64,000 nucleotides of DNA from assembly GCA_963082875.1 (NCBI GenBank), contig OY720101.1:10749671-10813670 (forward strand). Direction: 5' to 3'. Positions within the stretch are counted from its first letter, which is position 1. Every line of letters begins with the position of its first letter. The position numbers and the translations under genes are program-made. Shown one piece after another: positions 36,191 to 56,113 of this stretch. This DNA comes from Corella eumyota (lineage: Eukaryota > Chordata > Ascidiacea > Phlebobranchia > Corellidae). Under the pieces are notes generated by a model. The model was given only the letters and a program-made list of their open reading frames with translations. It did no database searches and was not told the origin of the DNA.

Positions 36191-38355
36191 AATTAAAGGT
36201 CGTAAATAGGAGGTTTGCGATTCGTTGGAATAATAACAAACATACTAAAAATTTAGAACTTTTAGTTTTAAAGAACAAAAGTTATCGTCTTTCAAAATTC
36301 TGACTAGAAAGAATAAAAACAATAATAATAATAATAATAATAAATACACTGACAATAACAATATGTTTCGAAATCTAAGATTTCGAACCATAATTATAAA
36401 TATAATTTATTTAGTAGGTTTATTAATTAAATTATAAATTTAAATATGAACTTTTTTATATTTAAACCTAATTTTAACAAACGAACACGCATTCAATGAT
36501 ATTGTAATAGAAAAATAACTAAATTTAAAAGCAAAATACCTATCGTAATTTTTTAGTAATCAAACTAGTATTAAAATATAATAATAACAAAATAATTAAA
36601 AAAAAATTTTTACACATTTTTGACTTATACTTTAACATTTTACTTAAATTTTCAACCAATATTTTTTACTTTAATAGACAGCGAAAAGGACGATTTTTGA
36701 CGGCGACCAGAACGCTATTAAATTATTCAAGCGTTAAATTCACACTGATTCGTTATTTTATAAAAAAACTAAAATAATGATTAAACGATATTTAGCTAGA
36801 GTTAAATCTTCATTTTAAATAGCAACATACAAAATAATAATGCCAACAACATATTAAAATTTCAGCAAATTTAATCTTTAAATTTTAATAATAAAATATA
36901 TTAATTAGTAATTAGTGACATTTAAATGTCGTAAATAGGAGGTTTGCGATTCGTTGGGATAATAATAAACATACTAAAAATTTAGAACTTTTACTTTTAA
37001 AGAACAAAAGTTATCGTCTTTCAAAATTCGTCAAATAAGAATAAAAACAATAATAATAATAATAACTAGATTTATTTGATAAATAAAATATGGTTCGAAA
37101 ATATTTGATTATTTTTAACATAAATTTTTATAAATAAAAAAAGACATGCATAAACATTAACTAAGAATATTACAAACCTTTGATTTTTAATAAACAAACA
37201 AGCATTTATATATATAATACAAACAAAAACTAATATTTAACCCAGTTTTAAGTTGGTGATATTAGGATATAAATTATAGTAAATTTTAAATTCTTAAAAT
37301 TGATTTTTATTAAATAAACAAGCATTTAAATATGATAAATAAACGAAAATTATTTTTCTAATATGTTTTTTAATTACTTATATTATAAAATACACCATAC
37401 CAAATTTTTAATGCTTAATGTCGAACTTTAATTTTTAATGAACAAACCAGCATTTAAATATAAAAAACAAACAAGAATTATTTTTTAATTTTTTTTCGAA
37501 TTATAAATATTATAAGATAAAACCGACCAAAATTTAAAAACCTAATAACAATCTTTAAATTTAAATAAACAAACACCTATTAATTAGTAATTAGTGACAA
37601 AAATTAAATTCGTTTTTGAGTTACTAATATAATGATATACAATTGACAAAAATTTAAAAATTAATAACAACCTTTAAATTTTAATCACTAAACACCCATA
37701 ATTTATTAATTGGTGATAAAAATTAAAATTTTAATTCATTTTTGAGTTACTAGTATCATGATATACAAATGGCCAAGATTGAGAAAATAATTAACAATTT
37801 TTAAATTTTATTAAATAAACACCTATTAATTAGTAATTAGCAATAAAAATTAAAATTTTAATTCATTTTTGAGTTACCAATATCATGATATACAAATGGC
37901 CGAGATTTAAAAAATAAATAACAAACTTTAAATTTTATTAAATAAACACCTATTAATTAGTAATTAGTGATAAAAATCAAAATTTTAATTCATTTTTGAG
38001 TTACCAATATCATGATAAACAAATGGCTAAGATTTAAAAAATAAATAACAATCTTTAAATTTTAATAAATAAACACCTATTAATTAGTAATTAGTGATAA
38101 AAATTAAAATTTTAATTTATTTTTGAGTTAGTCATATCATAATATACAATTGACCAAAATTTAAAAAATTAATAACAATCTTTAAATTTTAATAAACAAA
38201 CACTTATTAATTAGTAATTAGTGATAATTAAATGTCGTAAATAGGAGGTTTGCGATTCGTTGGGATAATAACAAACATACTAAAATTTTAGAACTTTTTG
38301 TTTTAAAGAACAAAAGTTATCGTCTTTCAAAATTCTGACTAGAAAGAATAAAAAC

Positions 38356-38390
<35 letters not shown>

Positions 38391-39211
38391 CACTGACAAT
38401 AACAATATGTTTCGAAATCTAAGATTTCGAACCATAATAAATATAATGACAATAACAATATGTTTCGAAATCTAAGATTTCGAACCATAATAACTAGATT
38501 TATTTGATAAATAAAATATGGTTCGAAATCGTTTGATTCTTTTTTATAAATATAATTTATTTAGTAGGTTTATTAATTAAATTATAAATTTAAATATGAA
38601 CTTTTTTATATTTAAACCTAATTTTAACAAACGAACGCGCATTCATTGATATTGTAATAGAAAAGTAAACTAAATTTAAAAGCAAAATACCGATCTTAAT
38701 TTTTTAGTAATCAAACGAGTATTAATATATAATAATAACAAAACAATTAAAAAAAAAAATTTTACACATTTTTGACTTATACTTTAACATTTTACTTAAA
38801 TTTTTAACCAATATTTTTTACTTTAATAGACAGCGAAAAGGACGATTTTTGACGGCGACCAGAACGCTATTAGATTATTCAAGCATTAAACTTACACTGA
38901 TTCGTTATTTTATAAAAAAAAAAAAAAAATAATGATTAAACGATATTTAGCTAGAGTTAAATCTTCATTTTAAATAGCAACATACAAAATAATAATACCA
39001 ACAACATATTAAAATTTCAGAAAATTTAATCTTTAAATTTTAATAATGAAATATATTAATTAGTAATTAGTGACATTTAAATGTCGTAAATAGGAGGTTT
39101 GCGATTCGTTGGGATAATAACAAACATACTAAAAATTTTGAACTTTTACTTTTAAAGAACAAAAGTTATCGTCTTTCAAAATTCGGTCAAATAAGAATAA
39201 AAACAATAACT

Positions 39212-40060
39212 AGAACAATGGAAATAAAACTAGTCCAGACCCGCGACCTTAAAATTAAGTTAGACCCTAGAACAATAGAAATAAAACTAGTCCAGTCCCG
39301 CGACCCTAAAAATAAGAAAAGATAAAACTTATTAAACAAAGAAAAAATAGAGCATAACCAACGCGATAAAAATTCATTAAACCAACACAAAATTCCAATT
39401 TATGTATTAAACTTTATAATATAATTATCGAATAAATGTTCTTTACACAATATTATGGAGATTTTATAAAATTTATCATTTGTATCATGATTTTAAATCA
39501 ATAAAAATGTAACAACCAAATATTGATTTGATTTTTAATAAAAAACAAGCAATTAATATTTATTATAAACAACCAAAAATTAATTTTTATACCGTTTTTG
39601 AGTAGAAACTTTTACACACATTTAACTTAGATTTTTATATTTTACTTATACTTTCAACCAATACTTTTTACTTCAACTCAGACAGCGAAAAAGACGATAT
39701 TTGACGGCGACCAGAACGCTATTAAATCATTCAAGCGTTAAACTCACTCTGATCCATTATTTTATAAATAAACCCAAAATAATTAAACGATAATTAGCTA
39801 AAGTTAAATATTTATTTTAAACAGCAACATACAAAATAATAATAATAATAGCAACAACATATTAAAATTTCAGAAAATTTAACATTTAAATTTTAATAAT
39901 AAAATATATTAATTAGTAATTAGTGATAATTAAATGTCGTAAATAGGAGGTTTGCGATTCGTTGGAATAATAACAAACATACTAAAAATTTAGAACTTTT
40001 AGATTTAAAGAACAAAGTTATCGTCTTTCAAAATTCTGACTAGAAAGAATAAAAACAATT
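39212..40060. repeat. Variant satellite block with ACTAGTCCAG motif
   Basis: It contains two head-to-tail copies of GAACAATRGAAATAAAACTA followed by GTCCAG and a CGCGACC motif, then a diverged version of the 707-bp unit (GACAGCGAAAAAGACGATAT, AACTCACTCTGATCC). Sister blocks are at 23654-24490 and 33475-34250. The conserved box survives in this diverged class. Confidence 0.8.
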
Positions 40061-40842
40061 AAATATGATAAATAAACGAAAATTATTTTTCTAATATGTT
40101 TTTTAATTACTTATATTATAAAATACATCATACCAAATTTTTTAATGCTTAATATCGAACTTTAATTTTTAATGAACAAACCAGCATTTAAGTATAAAAA
40201 AACAAACAAGAATTATTTTTTAATTTATTTTCGAATTATAAATATTATAAGATAAAACCGACCAAAATTTAAAAACCTATTAACAATCTTTAAATTTAAA
40301 TAAACAAACACCTATTAATTAGTAATTAGTGACAAAAATTAAAATTTAAGTCGTTTTTGAGTTACTAATATCATGATATACAATTGACAAAAATTAAAAA
40401 AATTAATAACAACCTTTAAATTTTAATAAACAAACACCTATTATTAAGTAATTAGTGATAAAAATAAAAATTTTAATTTGTTTATGAGTTGGTAATATCA
40501 TAATATACAATTGACCAAGATTTAAAAAATCCATAACAATCTTTAAATTTAAATAAACAAACACCTATTAATTAGTAATTAATGACAAAAATTAAAATTT
40601 AATTCGTTTTTGAGTTACTAATATCATGATATACAATTGACAAAAATTTAAAAAATTAATAACAACCTTTAAATTTTAATAAACAAACACCTATTAATTA
40701 GTAATTAGTGATAATTAAATGTCGTAAATAGGAGGTTTGCGATTCGTTGGGATAATAACAAACATACTAAAAATTTAGAACTTTTAGTTTTAAAGAACAA
40801 AAGTTATCGTCTTTCAAAATTCTGACTAGAAAGAATAAAAAC

Positions 40843-40877
<35 letters not shown>

Positions 40878-42998
40878 CACTGACAATAACAATATGTTTC
40901 GAAATCTAAGATTTCGAACCATAATAATAATAATAATAAATACACTGACAATAACAATATGTTTCGAAATCTAAGATTTCGAACCATAATAATAATAACT
41001 AGATTTATTTGATAAATAAAATATGGTTCGAAATTGTTTGATTCTTTTTTATAAATATAATTTATTTAGTACGTTTATTAATTAAATTATAAATTTAAAT
41101 ATGAACTTTTTTATATTTAAACCTAATTTTAACAAGCAAACACGCACTTATTGATATTGTAATATAAAAGTAAACTAAATTTAAAAGCAAAATACCAATC
41201 TTAATTTTTTAGTAATCAAACAAGTATTAAAATATAATAATAACAAAACAATTAAAACAAAAATTTTACACATTTTTTACTTATATTTTAACATTTTACT
41301 TAAATTTTTAACCAATATTTTTTACTTTAATGGACAGCGAAAAGGACGATTTTTGACGGCGACCAGAACACTATTAAATTATTCAAGCGTTAAACTCACA
41401 CTGATTCAATATTTTATAAAAAAAAACAAAAATAGTGATTAAACGATATTTAGCTAGAGTTAAATCTTTATTTTAAATAGCAACATACAAAATAATAATA
41501 CCAACCACATATTAAAATTTCAGCAAATTTAATCCTTAAATTTTAATAATAAAATATATTAATTAGTAATTAGTGATAATTAAATGACGTTAATAGGAGG
41601 TTTGCGATTCGTTGGGATAATAACAAACATACTAAAAATTTAGAACTTTTAGTTTTAAAGAACAAAAGTTATCGTCTTTCAAAATTCGTCAAATAAGAAT
41701 AGAAACAACTAGATTTATTTGATAAATAAAATATGGTTCGAAAATATTTGATTATTTTTAACATAAATTTTTATAAATAAAAAAAGACATGCATAAACAT
41801 TAACTAAGAATATTACAAACCTTTGATTTTTAATAAACAAACAAGCATTTATATATATAATACAAACAAAAACTAATATTTAACCCAGTTTTAAGTTGGT
41901 GATATTAGGATATAAATTATAGTAAATTTTAAATTCTTAAAATTGATTTTTATTAAATAAACAAGCATTTAAATATGATAAATAAACGAAAATTATTTTT
42001 CTAATATGTTTTTTAATTACTTATATTATAAAATACACCATACCAAATTTTTAATGCTTAATGTCGAACTTTAATTTTTAATGAACAAACCAGCATTTAA
42101 ATATAAAAAACAAACAAGAATTATTTTTTAATTTTTTTTCGAATTATAAATATTATAAGATAAAACCGACCAAAATTTAAAAACCTAATAACAATCTTTA
42201 AATTTAAATAAACAAACACCTATTAATTAGTAATTAGTGACAAAAATTAAATTCGTTTTTGAGTTACTAATATCATGATATACAATTGACAAAAATTTAA
42301 AAATTAATAACAACCTTTAAATTTTAATCACTAAACACCCATAATTTATTAATTGGTGATAAAAATTAAAATTTTAATTCATTTTTGAGTTACTAGTATC
42401 ATGATATACAAATGGCCAAGATTGAAAAAATAATTAACAATTTTTAAATTTTATTAAATAAACACCTATTAATTAGTAATTAGCAATAAAAATTAAAATT
42501 TTAATTCATTTTTGAGTTACCAATATCATGATATACAAATGGCCGAGATTTAAAAAATAAATAACAAACTTTAAATTTTATTAAATAAACACCTATTAAT
42601 TAGTAATTAGTGATAAAATTCAAAATTTTAATTCATTTTTGAGTTACCAATATCATGATAAACAAATGGCTAAGATTTAAAAAATAAATAACAATCTTTA
42701 AATTTTAATAAATAAACACCTATTAATTAGTAATTAGTGATAAAAATTAAAATTTTAATTTATTTTTGAGTTAGTCATATCATAATATACAATTGACCAA
42801 AATTTAAAAAATTAATAACAATCTTTAAATTTTAATAAACAAACACCTATTAATTAGTAATTAGTGATAATTAAATGTCGTAAATAGGAGGTTTGCGATT
42901 CGTTGGGATAATAACAAACATACTAAAATTTTAGAACTTTTTGTTTTAAAGAACAAAAGTTATCGTCTTTCAAAATTCTGACTAGAAAGAATAAAAAC

Positions 42999-43019
<21 letters not shown>

Positions 43020-43033
<14 letters not shown>

Positions 43034-43470
43034 CACTGACAATAACAATATGTTTCGAAATCAAAGATTTCGAACCATAATAATAATAATAATAAATACA
43101 CTGACAATAACAATATGTTTCGAAATCTAAGATTTCGAACCATAATAATAAATATAATGACAATAACAATATGTTTCGAAATCTAAGATTTCGAACCATA
43201 ATAAATATAATGACAATAACAATATGTTTCGAAATCTAAGATTTCGAACCATAATAATAATAATAATAATAATAAATATAATGTCAATAACAATATGTTT
43301 CGAAATCTAAGATTTCGAACCATAATAATAATAATAATAAATATAATGACAATAACAATATGTTTCGAAATCTAAGATTTCGAACCATAATAATAAATAT
43401 AATGACAATAACAATATGTTTCGAAATCTAAGATTTCGAACCATAATAACAATATGTTTTCGAAATCTTA
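43020..43470. repeat. Terminal cluster of hairpin palindromes with ATA triplets
   Basis: Seven full copies and one decayed copy of a module occur in a row. Each has a triplet run (ATA type), GACAATAACAATATG, and the palindrome TTCGAAATC-TAA-GATTTCGAA. Extended outward, the arms are 14 bp with one mismatch (TATGTTTCGAAATC against TATGGTTCGAAATC). One copy has AAA in the loop. The same module is scattered singly or in pairs inside the satellite (for example 24537, 28871, 28915, 34286-34408, 38406, 40905). The array ends here. Confidence 0.88.
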
Positions 43471-43480
43471 GACTATAATA

Positions 43481-43944
43481 AAAACATTATCAGCCAATAT
43501 CCTGATTAAAAAATATTTTGTGGCTCTTTTTAGTAAAAGATTAAACACCATAACTTGTTTGCAGCCGTGCTCGCTTAAGTGTTTGTATCTTTGTTTGCGA
43601 AATAAAACTTGTTTTTATGATGTGTGAGAAAAACACATATGTTGTTATGTGTGTATTTAAAGTATTATTAGACGACATCAACATTGCCTTTCAGAAATTA
43701 AGCATTTCTATTCGCCACCTAAAGGGGTGTAAATGGTAAAATAAAAATGATAATAACTGTTAAGTAATTTACCAGAAAATTCAACCAAACAAACACTTAG
43801 GGGTACAAGCCTTATTTACATACACACATTTTAGATGTTAACATATGGTATACCTTTTAATTATTCACACACCGACAAGCTATAAATTGGAATATAAAAT
43901 TTTGTTTATCATTGTTTGGTGTTATAGGTTTTAGTAATAACATC
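43481..43944. other. Upstream region of the secreted-protein gene
   Basis: Ordinary AT-rich sequence lies between the satellite and the signal-peptide exon. No obvious TATA box or repeat stands out, and the promoter should lie here. Confidence 0.45.
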
Positions 43945-50368
<6,424 letters not shown>

Positions 50369-51604
50369 AAATTTAATAGGTAAAATCTTGGTAAAAAATT
50401 GGTGTTGAATAAAAGAACCTAATTGAATATAATTTTCTTATTTTTTTAAATTTAATGCCAAATTGGCATTTTAATAGAAATATTTAAATGAAGTCAAACA
50501 CACGTCGTAAATACAAAGCCTAATTAATCTATTTCGGGTTGAAATTCAAATTAGTACTAGCCACTTACGTCTTTAATTAAAAAAACCTTTAATATTTAAC
50601 CGCCATTTCATAGTAGGTTTAACAATAACTAATATGGAAAGACAGATTGGTTTTAATTAGATCAGTAAATTGTGTGAGTTGATTTAAAACGCAAAACTTG
50701 TTTTTATTTATAAATCTTTTTTTTCGGCAGACTGACTTAAACCAAAAGTAACGTTGTGAAAAATCAGCTTTATAAGTTTTTACCGAAGTGTTCAACACAG
50801 CAACATATGGAAAAGCGTTCTTTAGACTGATTTGGATATATTATTTAAGCAAGTTTGGGAAAATTGTGCAACTATTATTGTTAAAGATCAACACTTTATA
50901 AAATCGATAAAGTTTGTCTTTCTTAAAAATTTATGTAAAGTATAATTCTTTTAAACAACTAAACCATGACAAAGTCACCAATATCTCATTAAAACATTTT
51001 TGTATGTGTAAAAATGCGTTTAAGAATTTACTTAAACAAATGCTACTTGAGCCATAAGGTCGTGAAAATACATAAAAAATGTTGAAATTAACTTTAATTG
51101 CAATTTAGTATAAAAAACATATGTGTGCTTTAGTATAAAAAAAATTTGCCCTGAAAAAATTAGATGCAGAGATAACAAAACATATTTTCAACTTGTATTG
51201 TTCCTTCTCTTCATTCTTCTTCTTGTCTTTTATAGGTAAATTAAACTTGTCTCTTATAGTAAAAATGTTTAACTTTAATTTATATTTTTTAAAGCTTTTT
51301 TTATTATTATATTTTGTTTAACTTGCCTAATATATAAAAAAAATAAAATGTGAAGAAACCAAAAAACATACCAATTGTAGCTGCTGCTTTTTTTCTTTTC
51401 GCATTGTCTTCTATTTTTTTATAATGTATATTGCTTTAGTTTTTTTGGAAATAAGCAGCACATTATCATACAACGCTTGCTGATGTTGCCGTATTCAGGC
51501 AAACACGTTAAACAGCGCTTTATAACAACTTTAAAAAAAACAAATGCATTTTTTCTTTTTGTTCTTTTTTAAGAAACTTTTTTACCCACTTTATATATAC
51601 TTTT
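50369..51604. other. Intergenic stretch, copy B
   Basis: Matches 5112-6347. Nothing recognised beyond AT-rich flank. Confidence 0.55.
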
Positions 51605-51851
51605 TATATATACCTTTGTTCTTGATGTGGGAAAGTCGAATGTGCAACCTAATCATATAGTAACAACTTTAACCACAACCGAATCTCAAGTTGCCTGTGG
51701 CGGTTTGGAATATTATAGATCATAACTGCCCAATAATTATGCTGCTGATTAAGTGCTGGCTTAGCGGAGTTTATACCATTTATGTCGCCTTACTTAAGGG
51801 CGTTACAGCATGAGGCAGTGGGGATATTCTTACCACTACACTACGCTGCCG
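51605..51851 (-). mobile_element. tRNA-derived SINE, minus strand, copy B
   Basis: Duplicate of the SINE at 6348-6594, with the same internal loss of the B-box region. Confidence 0.7.
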
Positions 51852-51856
51852 ATATA

Positions 51857-51997
51857 TATTTTTGTTGTTGATGTGTAGATAGACTTTGATGTGTAGATAG
51901 ACTTAGTTTCCTTTGTCAGTTTGGAATATAATCAATTATAATTGCCCAATAATGACAATATTTTAGCTGCTGATTAAGAGCTGGCTCAGAAGTGTTC
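51857..51997 (-). mobile_element. SINE tail fragment, copy B
   Basis: Duplicate of 6600-6740, including the short tandem repeat around GATGTGTAGATAGACTT. Confidence 0.55.
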
Positions 51998-52013
51998 TGA
52001 CTACAGGGACGCG

Positions 52014-52437
52014 AAATTTGAAGGATTGGAAAATAGAGGAACGGAAGTTGAAGGAACAGAAAATGAAAGAACAGAAAAATAAAAAAAAACGAATTATAGG
52101 GAAACAGAAATTAAAGGATATTATTTTAAAAATAAACGGGCATTCACAAAATAGGGTAAGGATATGCTGGGGTTATAAAAAATTAAATACCGCTTATTAG
52201 TTCTCAAAAAAATGACAGTCATTTCAAGTAAAAAGTTGACGATTTCGCGTTTTAGAATTTGAGATTCCGCCCTCTCCTATTTTGCTTATATTCATTTTCC
52301 GTTTCCTTCGTTTTCAGGTTCTTTATTTTTTTTTATTATTTGCCGTTCCTTTATTTTTCGGTTTCTTTATTTTTTGTTTTCTTATTTTTTGGTTCCTTTA
52401 TTTTCCGTTCTTTCAATTTCGATTCCCTAATTTTCAT
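52014..52437. repeat. Purine/pyrimidine inverted tracts, copy B
   Basis: Duplicate of 6757-7180 with no visible difference of note. Confidence 0.6.
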
Positions 52438-52440
52438 GGA

Positions 52441-52632
52441 CCCCAGACTGCTCCAGACCATAGAGATACTAATATATATATATATATATAGAGATACTAA
52501 TATATATACTGCTCCAGACCATAGAGATACTAATATATATATATATATATATTAATATCTCTATGGTCCGGAGCAGTCTGGGGTAAAAAAAATATATAGC
52601 GTGGTGTTGTAGTCTGGAGCATAGAGATACTA

Positions 52633-52664
<32 letters not shown>

Positions 52665-52747
52665 ATATATATATATATATATATATATATTAGTATCTCT
52701 ATGCTGTATATATTAGCTGTATATATTAAACAACACCACGCTGCCGG
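52441..52747. repeat. Nested AT-cored palindromes, copy B
   Basis: Duplicate of 7184-7490. The arms are conserved, and the TA runs differ slightly. Confidence 0.8.
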
Positions 52748-53149
52748 TCTTTTCTATTATTTCGTTTTTTTTTCCATGTAGATCAATATGTAATTTGAAG
52801 TATTTCATTAATGGACTAAAAGTATGTTTATTAAAAAGATATGCATTTAATTTAAATAAGTTTACTTTAAACAAGTATTTGTTACATACGAGTGGTGAAT
52901 ATGTTGCGTGAGTGTGGCACCAAGCGACTATCACTGTTATTACATCGATTTTTAAGCTTTTCAGTTAGTTAACAAAATCTCCCGGCAAATTGGAAATATT
53001 TTTTAGTAAAAGAATTGAGAAAGAGATACGCGGTCAGCAGATGAACGAATAGTAAAACGAAACTTCACGTAAGTTAAAAAGTTTAACTTAAATTTTATTC
53101 GTGTAGAAACACATGCAGACAGCCTTGGCGCAAAACAAAGTACAGATAA

Positions 53150-54358
53150 GGTAACCAGACACTTCGGCCCCCGGACACTTCGGCCAAAAATTTTTTTTCA
53201 AAACAGCGGGGATTTTGCATTTTAATTACCGCGATAAATTTTATTTTCGCGTAGTTATATACAGTTTTTTAGACAGTATTTGAAACAAAATGAGCAGTAA
53301 ATTAATATTTTTTATCAATAATAATGTGCAAGAACATGTTATCTTCCTTTTGCCGTGTCAATTTTTTAATTTTACAAACTAAAACCTATAAAAAACTAAT
53401 TTTAAAAGCGCGCGCTTTTAGGTGACGAAGGACAATGCATAATGATATCTCGTATTTTGCCAAATAGTGCCGCCTTTCCAAACAATATTTGAAGAAAATA
53501 GAGCGTTAATTTTTTATTTTTTACACTGAGGATTATGCATAAATATGTTATCTTTCTTTTCCCGTGTCAATTTTTTAATTTTACAAACTAAAACCTATAA
53601 AAAACTTATTTTGAAAGCGCGCGCTTTAAGGTGACACAAGACGATGATGCATTATGATATCACGTGTTTTGCGAAATAGGGCCGTCTTTCTAAACGATAT
53701 TTGAAGAAAATAGATCATTAATTAATCATTTTTTACACTGAGGAATGTGCATAAATATGTTATTAGTTATTGCCCGTGTTAATGTATATAAATTGATATA
53801 CTAAAACACAAAGAATAAAAGGTTTAAAGAGTTGCCAAAAGATTTGTCCTGCAAAAAAACGGCGGGGAGTCGGCGATGAAATTCCCGTGTATAAAGTCAG
53901 CTTTTTTTTATAGGTTTTAGTTTGTAAAATTAAAAAACTGACACGGGAAAAGAAAGATAACATATTCATGCATATTCCTCAGTGTAAAAAACAAAAAATT
54001 AACGCTCTATTTTCTTCAAATATTGTTTGGAAAGGCGGGACTATTTGGCAAAATACGAGATATCATTATGCATTGTCCTCCGTCACCTAAAAGCGCGCGC
54101 TTTCAAAATTAGTTTTTTATAGGTTTTAGTTTGTAAAATTAAAAAATTGACACGGCAAAAGAAAGATAACATGTTCTTGCACATTATTATTATAATAAAA
54201 TATTAATTTACTGCTTATTTTGTTTCAAATACTGTCTAAAAAACTGTATATAACTACGCGAAAATAAAATTTATCGCGGTAATTAAAATGCAAAATCCCC
54301 GCTGTTTTGAAAAAAAAATTTTGGCCGAAGTGTCCGGGGGCCGAAGTGTCTGGCATTC
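53150..54358. mobile_element. Mutator-like fold-back element copy 1, in duplication B
   Basis: Flanked by the same 9-bp TACAGATAA at 53141-53149 and 54359-54367. Same arms as 7893-9101. Confidence 0.82.
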
Positions 54359-54530
54359 TACAGATAATACTAAAGGGTAGCCAGTCACCTTTTGACTTTG
54401 GCTTGCACACACTTCTAACTTCTGTTGCCGTCGGCCGAAGTTTATTTTTGTTAAACAGTTGGGTGCTCACATTTTAATAACCTCAAAAAATGTTTGCTGG
54501 CCGAGGTGCCTGGCATTTATACTAAATTAC

Positions 54531-56113
54531 GAATGCCAGACACTTCGGCCAAGACACTTCGGCCAAAATTTTTTTTCAAAACAGCGGGGATTTTGCATTT
54601 TAATTACCGCTGGAAATTTTATTTTCGCGTAGTTTTATACAGTTTTTTAGACAGTATTTAAAACAAAATAAGCAGTAAATTTATATTTTTTTTAATAATA
54701 ATGTGCAAAAACAAGTTATCTTTCTTTTGGCATGTCAATTTTTTAATTTTACAAACTAAAACCTATAAAAAACTAATTTTGAAAGCGCGCGCTTTTAGGT
54801 GACGGAGGACAATGCATAAGGTTATCTCGTATTTTGCCAAATAGTGCTGCCATTCCAAACAATATTTATAGAAAATAAAACATTAATTTTTTATTTTTTA
54901 CACTGAGGATGGGGACCGGAAGCTTCGGCCAGAAGGTTCGGCCTGCAAAAAACGCGGGGGTCGGTGACGAAATTGCCGCGTAAAATGTCAGCTTAAGACC
55001 ATATTTTACCGATATTCAAAATAAAATTTCACAAATAGTATAATACATAAAAAATTTTTAATAAGTTGTTACGATAAATATAAATGTAAGTTTTTAGAAT
55101 ATATATTTTTTTTTAAATTGTTGTCTTAAAAATGTCTTTTTAAAACGGATTAAAGACGGGCGCTCATGCCCTACAAAATTTACTTTCGGCCTGCATAATT
55201 TTTCATCTAACTGCGGGAAGTCCACGACGTAAAGCCCGCGTTTGATGTCAACGTAACACCGTATTTATCGAAATTCAAAATTTTACGACGAATCGCTCTC
55301 GGCCTGCGAAATTTTTCATTAAACTGCGGGGAGTCTGCAACGTAAAGCCCACGTATACCTTTAACGCAAGACCATATTTTACCAATATTTAAAATGAAAT
55401 TTGACAAAAAGTAAAATAGTTAAAAAAGTTTTAACCTGTTGTTAAGATAAATATATATGTTAATTTTTGGAATATTTATTTTTTTAAATTTTTTTTCTCG
55501 AAAACGTATTTTTGAAACGCATTAAAAACGAACGCTTTTGAGGTAAAAAATTTGTGCTAGAGTACATCACATTGATTTTAAACTTATATTATCAATATTT
55601 AAAACGAAATTACGAATAAGTTTAATTATAATTTCAATCCTACTGAAATAAAACGCATTTCTAAAAAATTAAAAAACCATAACAAACACATAAGCATAAA
55701 ATTTTACGAAAAAAATAAATTGCTTTAAAACAACTATTTAAAAGATAAACATCATTTTTTTCACGCTTTTGTAGTCAATCCACTATATAAAAAAATCCAA
55801 GTTTATTTAATATACAGCCCATTATGCATTGTCCTCCGTCACCTAAAAGCGCGCGCTTTCAAAATTAGTTTTTTATTGGTTTTAGTTTGTAAAATTAAAA
55901 AATTGACATGCCAAAAGAAAGATAACTTGTTTTTGCACATTATTATTAAAAAAAATATAAATTTACTGCTTATTTTGTTTTAAATACTGTCTAAAAAACT
56001 GTATATAACTACGCGAAAATAAATTTTCTCGCGGTAATTAAAATGCAAAATCCCCGCTGTTTTGAAAAAAAAATTTTGGCCGAAGTGTCCGGTGGCCAAA
56101 GTGTCTGGTTACC
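54531..56113. mobile_element. Mutator-like fold-back element copy 2, in duplication B
   Basis: Flanked by CTAAATTAC at 54522-54530 and 56114-56122. It carries the same nested second-family block (from about 54912) and is one base shorter than the copy at 9274-10857. Confidence 0.82.

Larger units (their letters stand above)
20680..43480. repeat. AT-rich satellite array (base unit about 707-710 bp)
   Basis: I used GGAGGTTTGCGATTCGTTGG as a landmark and found it, with small variants, 25 times between 22771 and 42887. Successive distances include 707, 710, 707, 709, 738, 805, 707, 768, 769, 784 and 723, and longer ones (848-1306) where other blocks are inserted. Each unit carries a less AT-rich box (GACAGCGAAAAGGACGATTT, then GACGGCGACCAGAACGC), AATTAGTAATTAGTGA, and ATAAAATATGGTTCGAAAT. 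Three classes mix: the 707-bp unit, arrays of a roughly 118-bp unit, and an ACTAGTCCAGACCCGCGACC variant. All reading frames are short or low-complexity, so I call no gene. A pericentromeric or other heterochromatic location is plausible but unproven. Confidence 0.93.

Noticed and set aside
42960-43199. Repeated Leu/Tyr-rich minus-strand open frames in the satellite (MVRNLRFRNI type)
   Set aside because: They are translations of the hairpin palindrome and triplet runs, repeat exactly with the satellite, and have no protein-like composition.
20680-43480. Satellite as a CRISPR array or a tandem gene cluster
   Set aside because: The units are hundreds of bases long, AT-rich and without short spacers, and no conserved reading frame runs through them.
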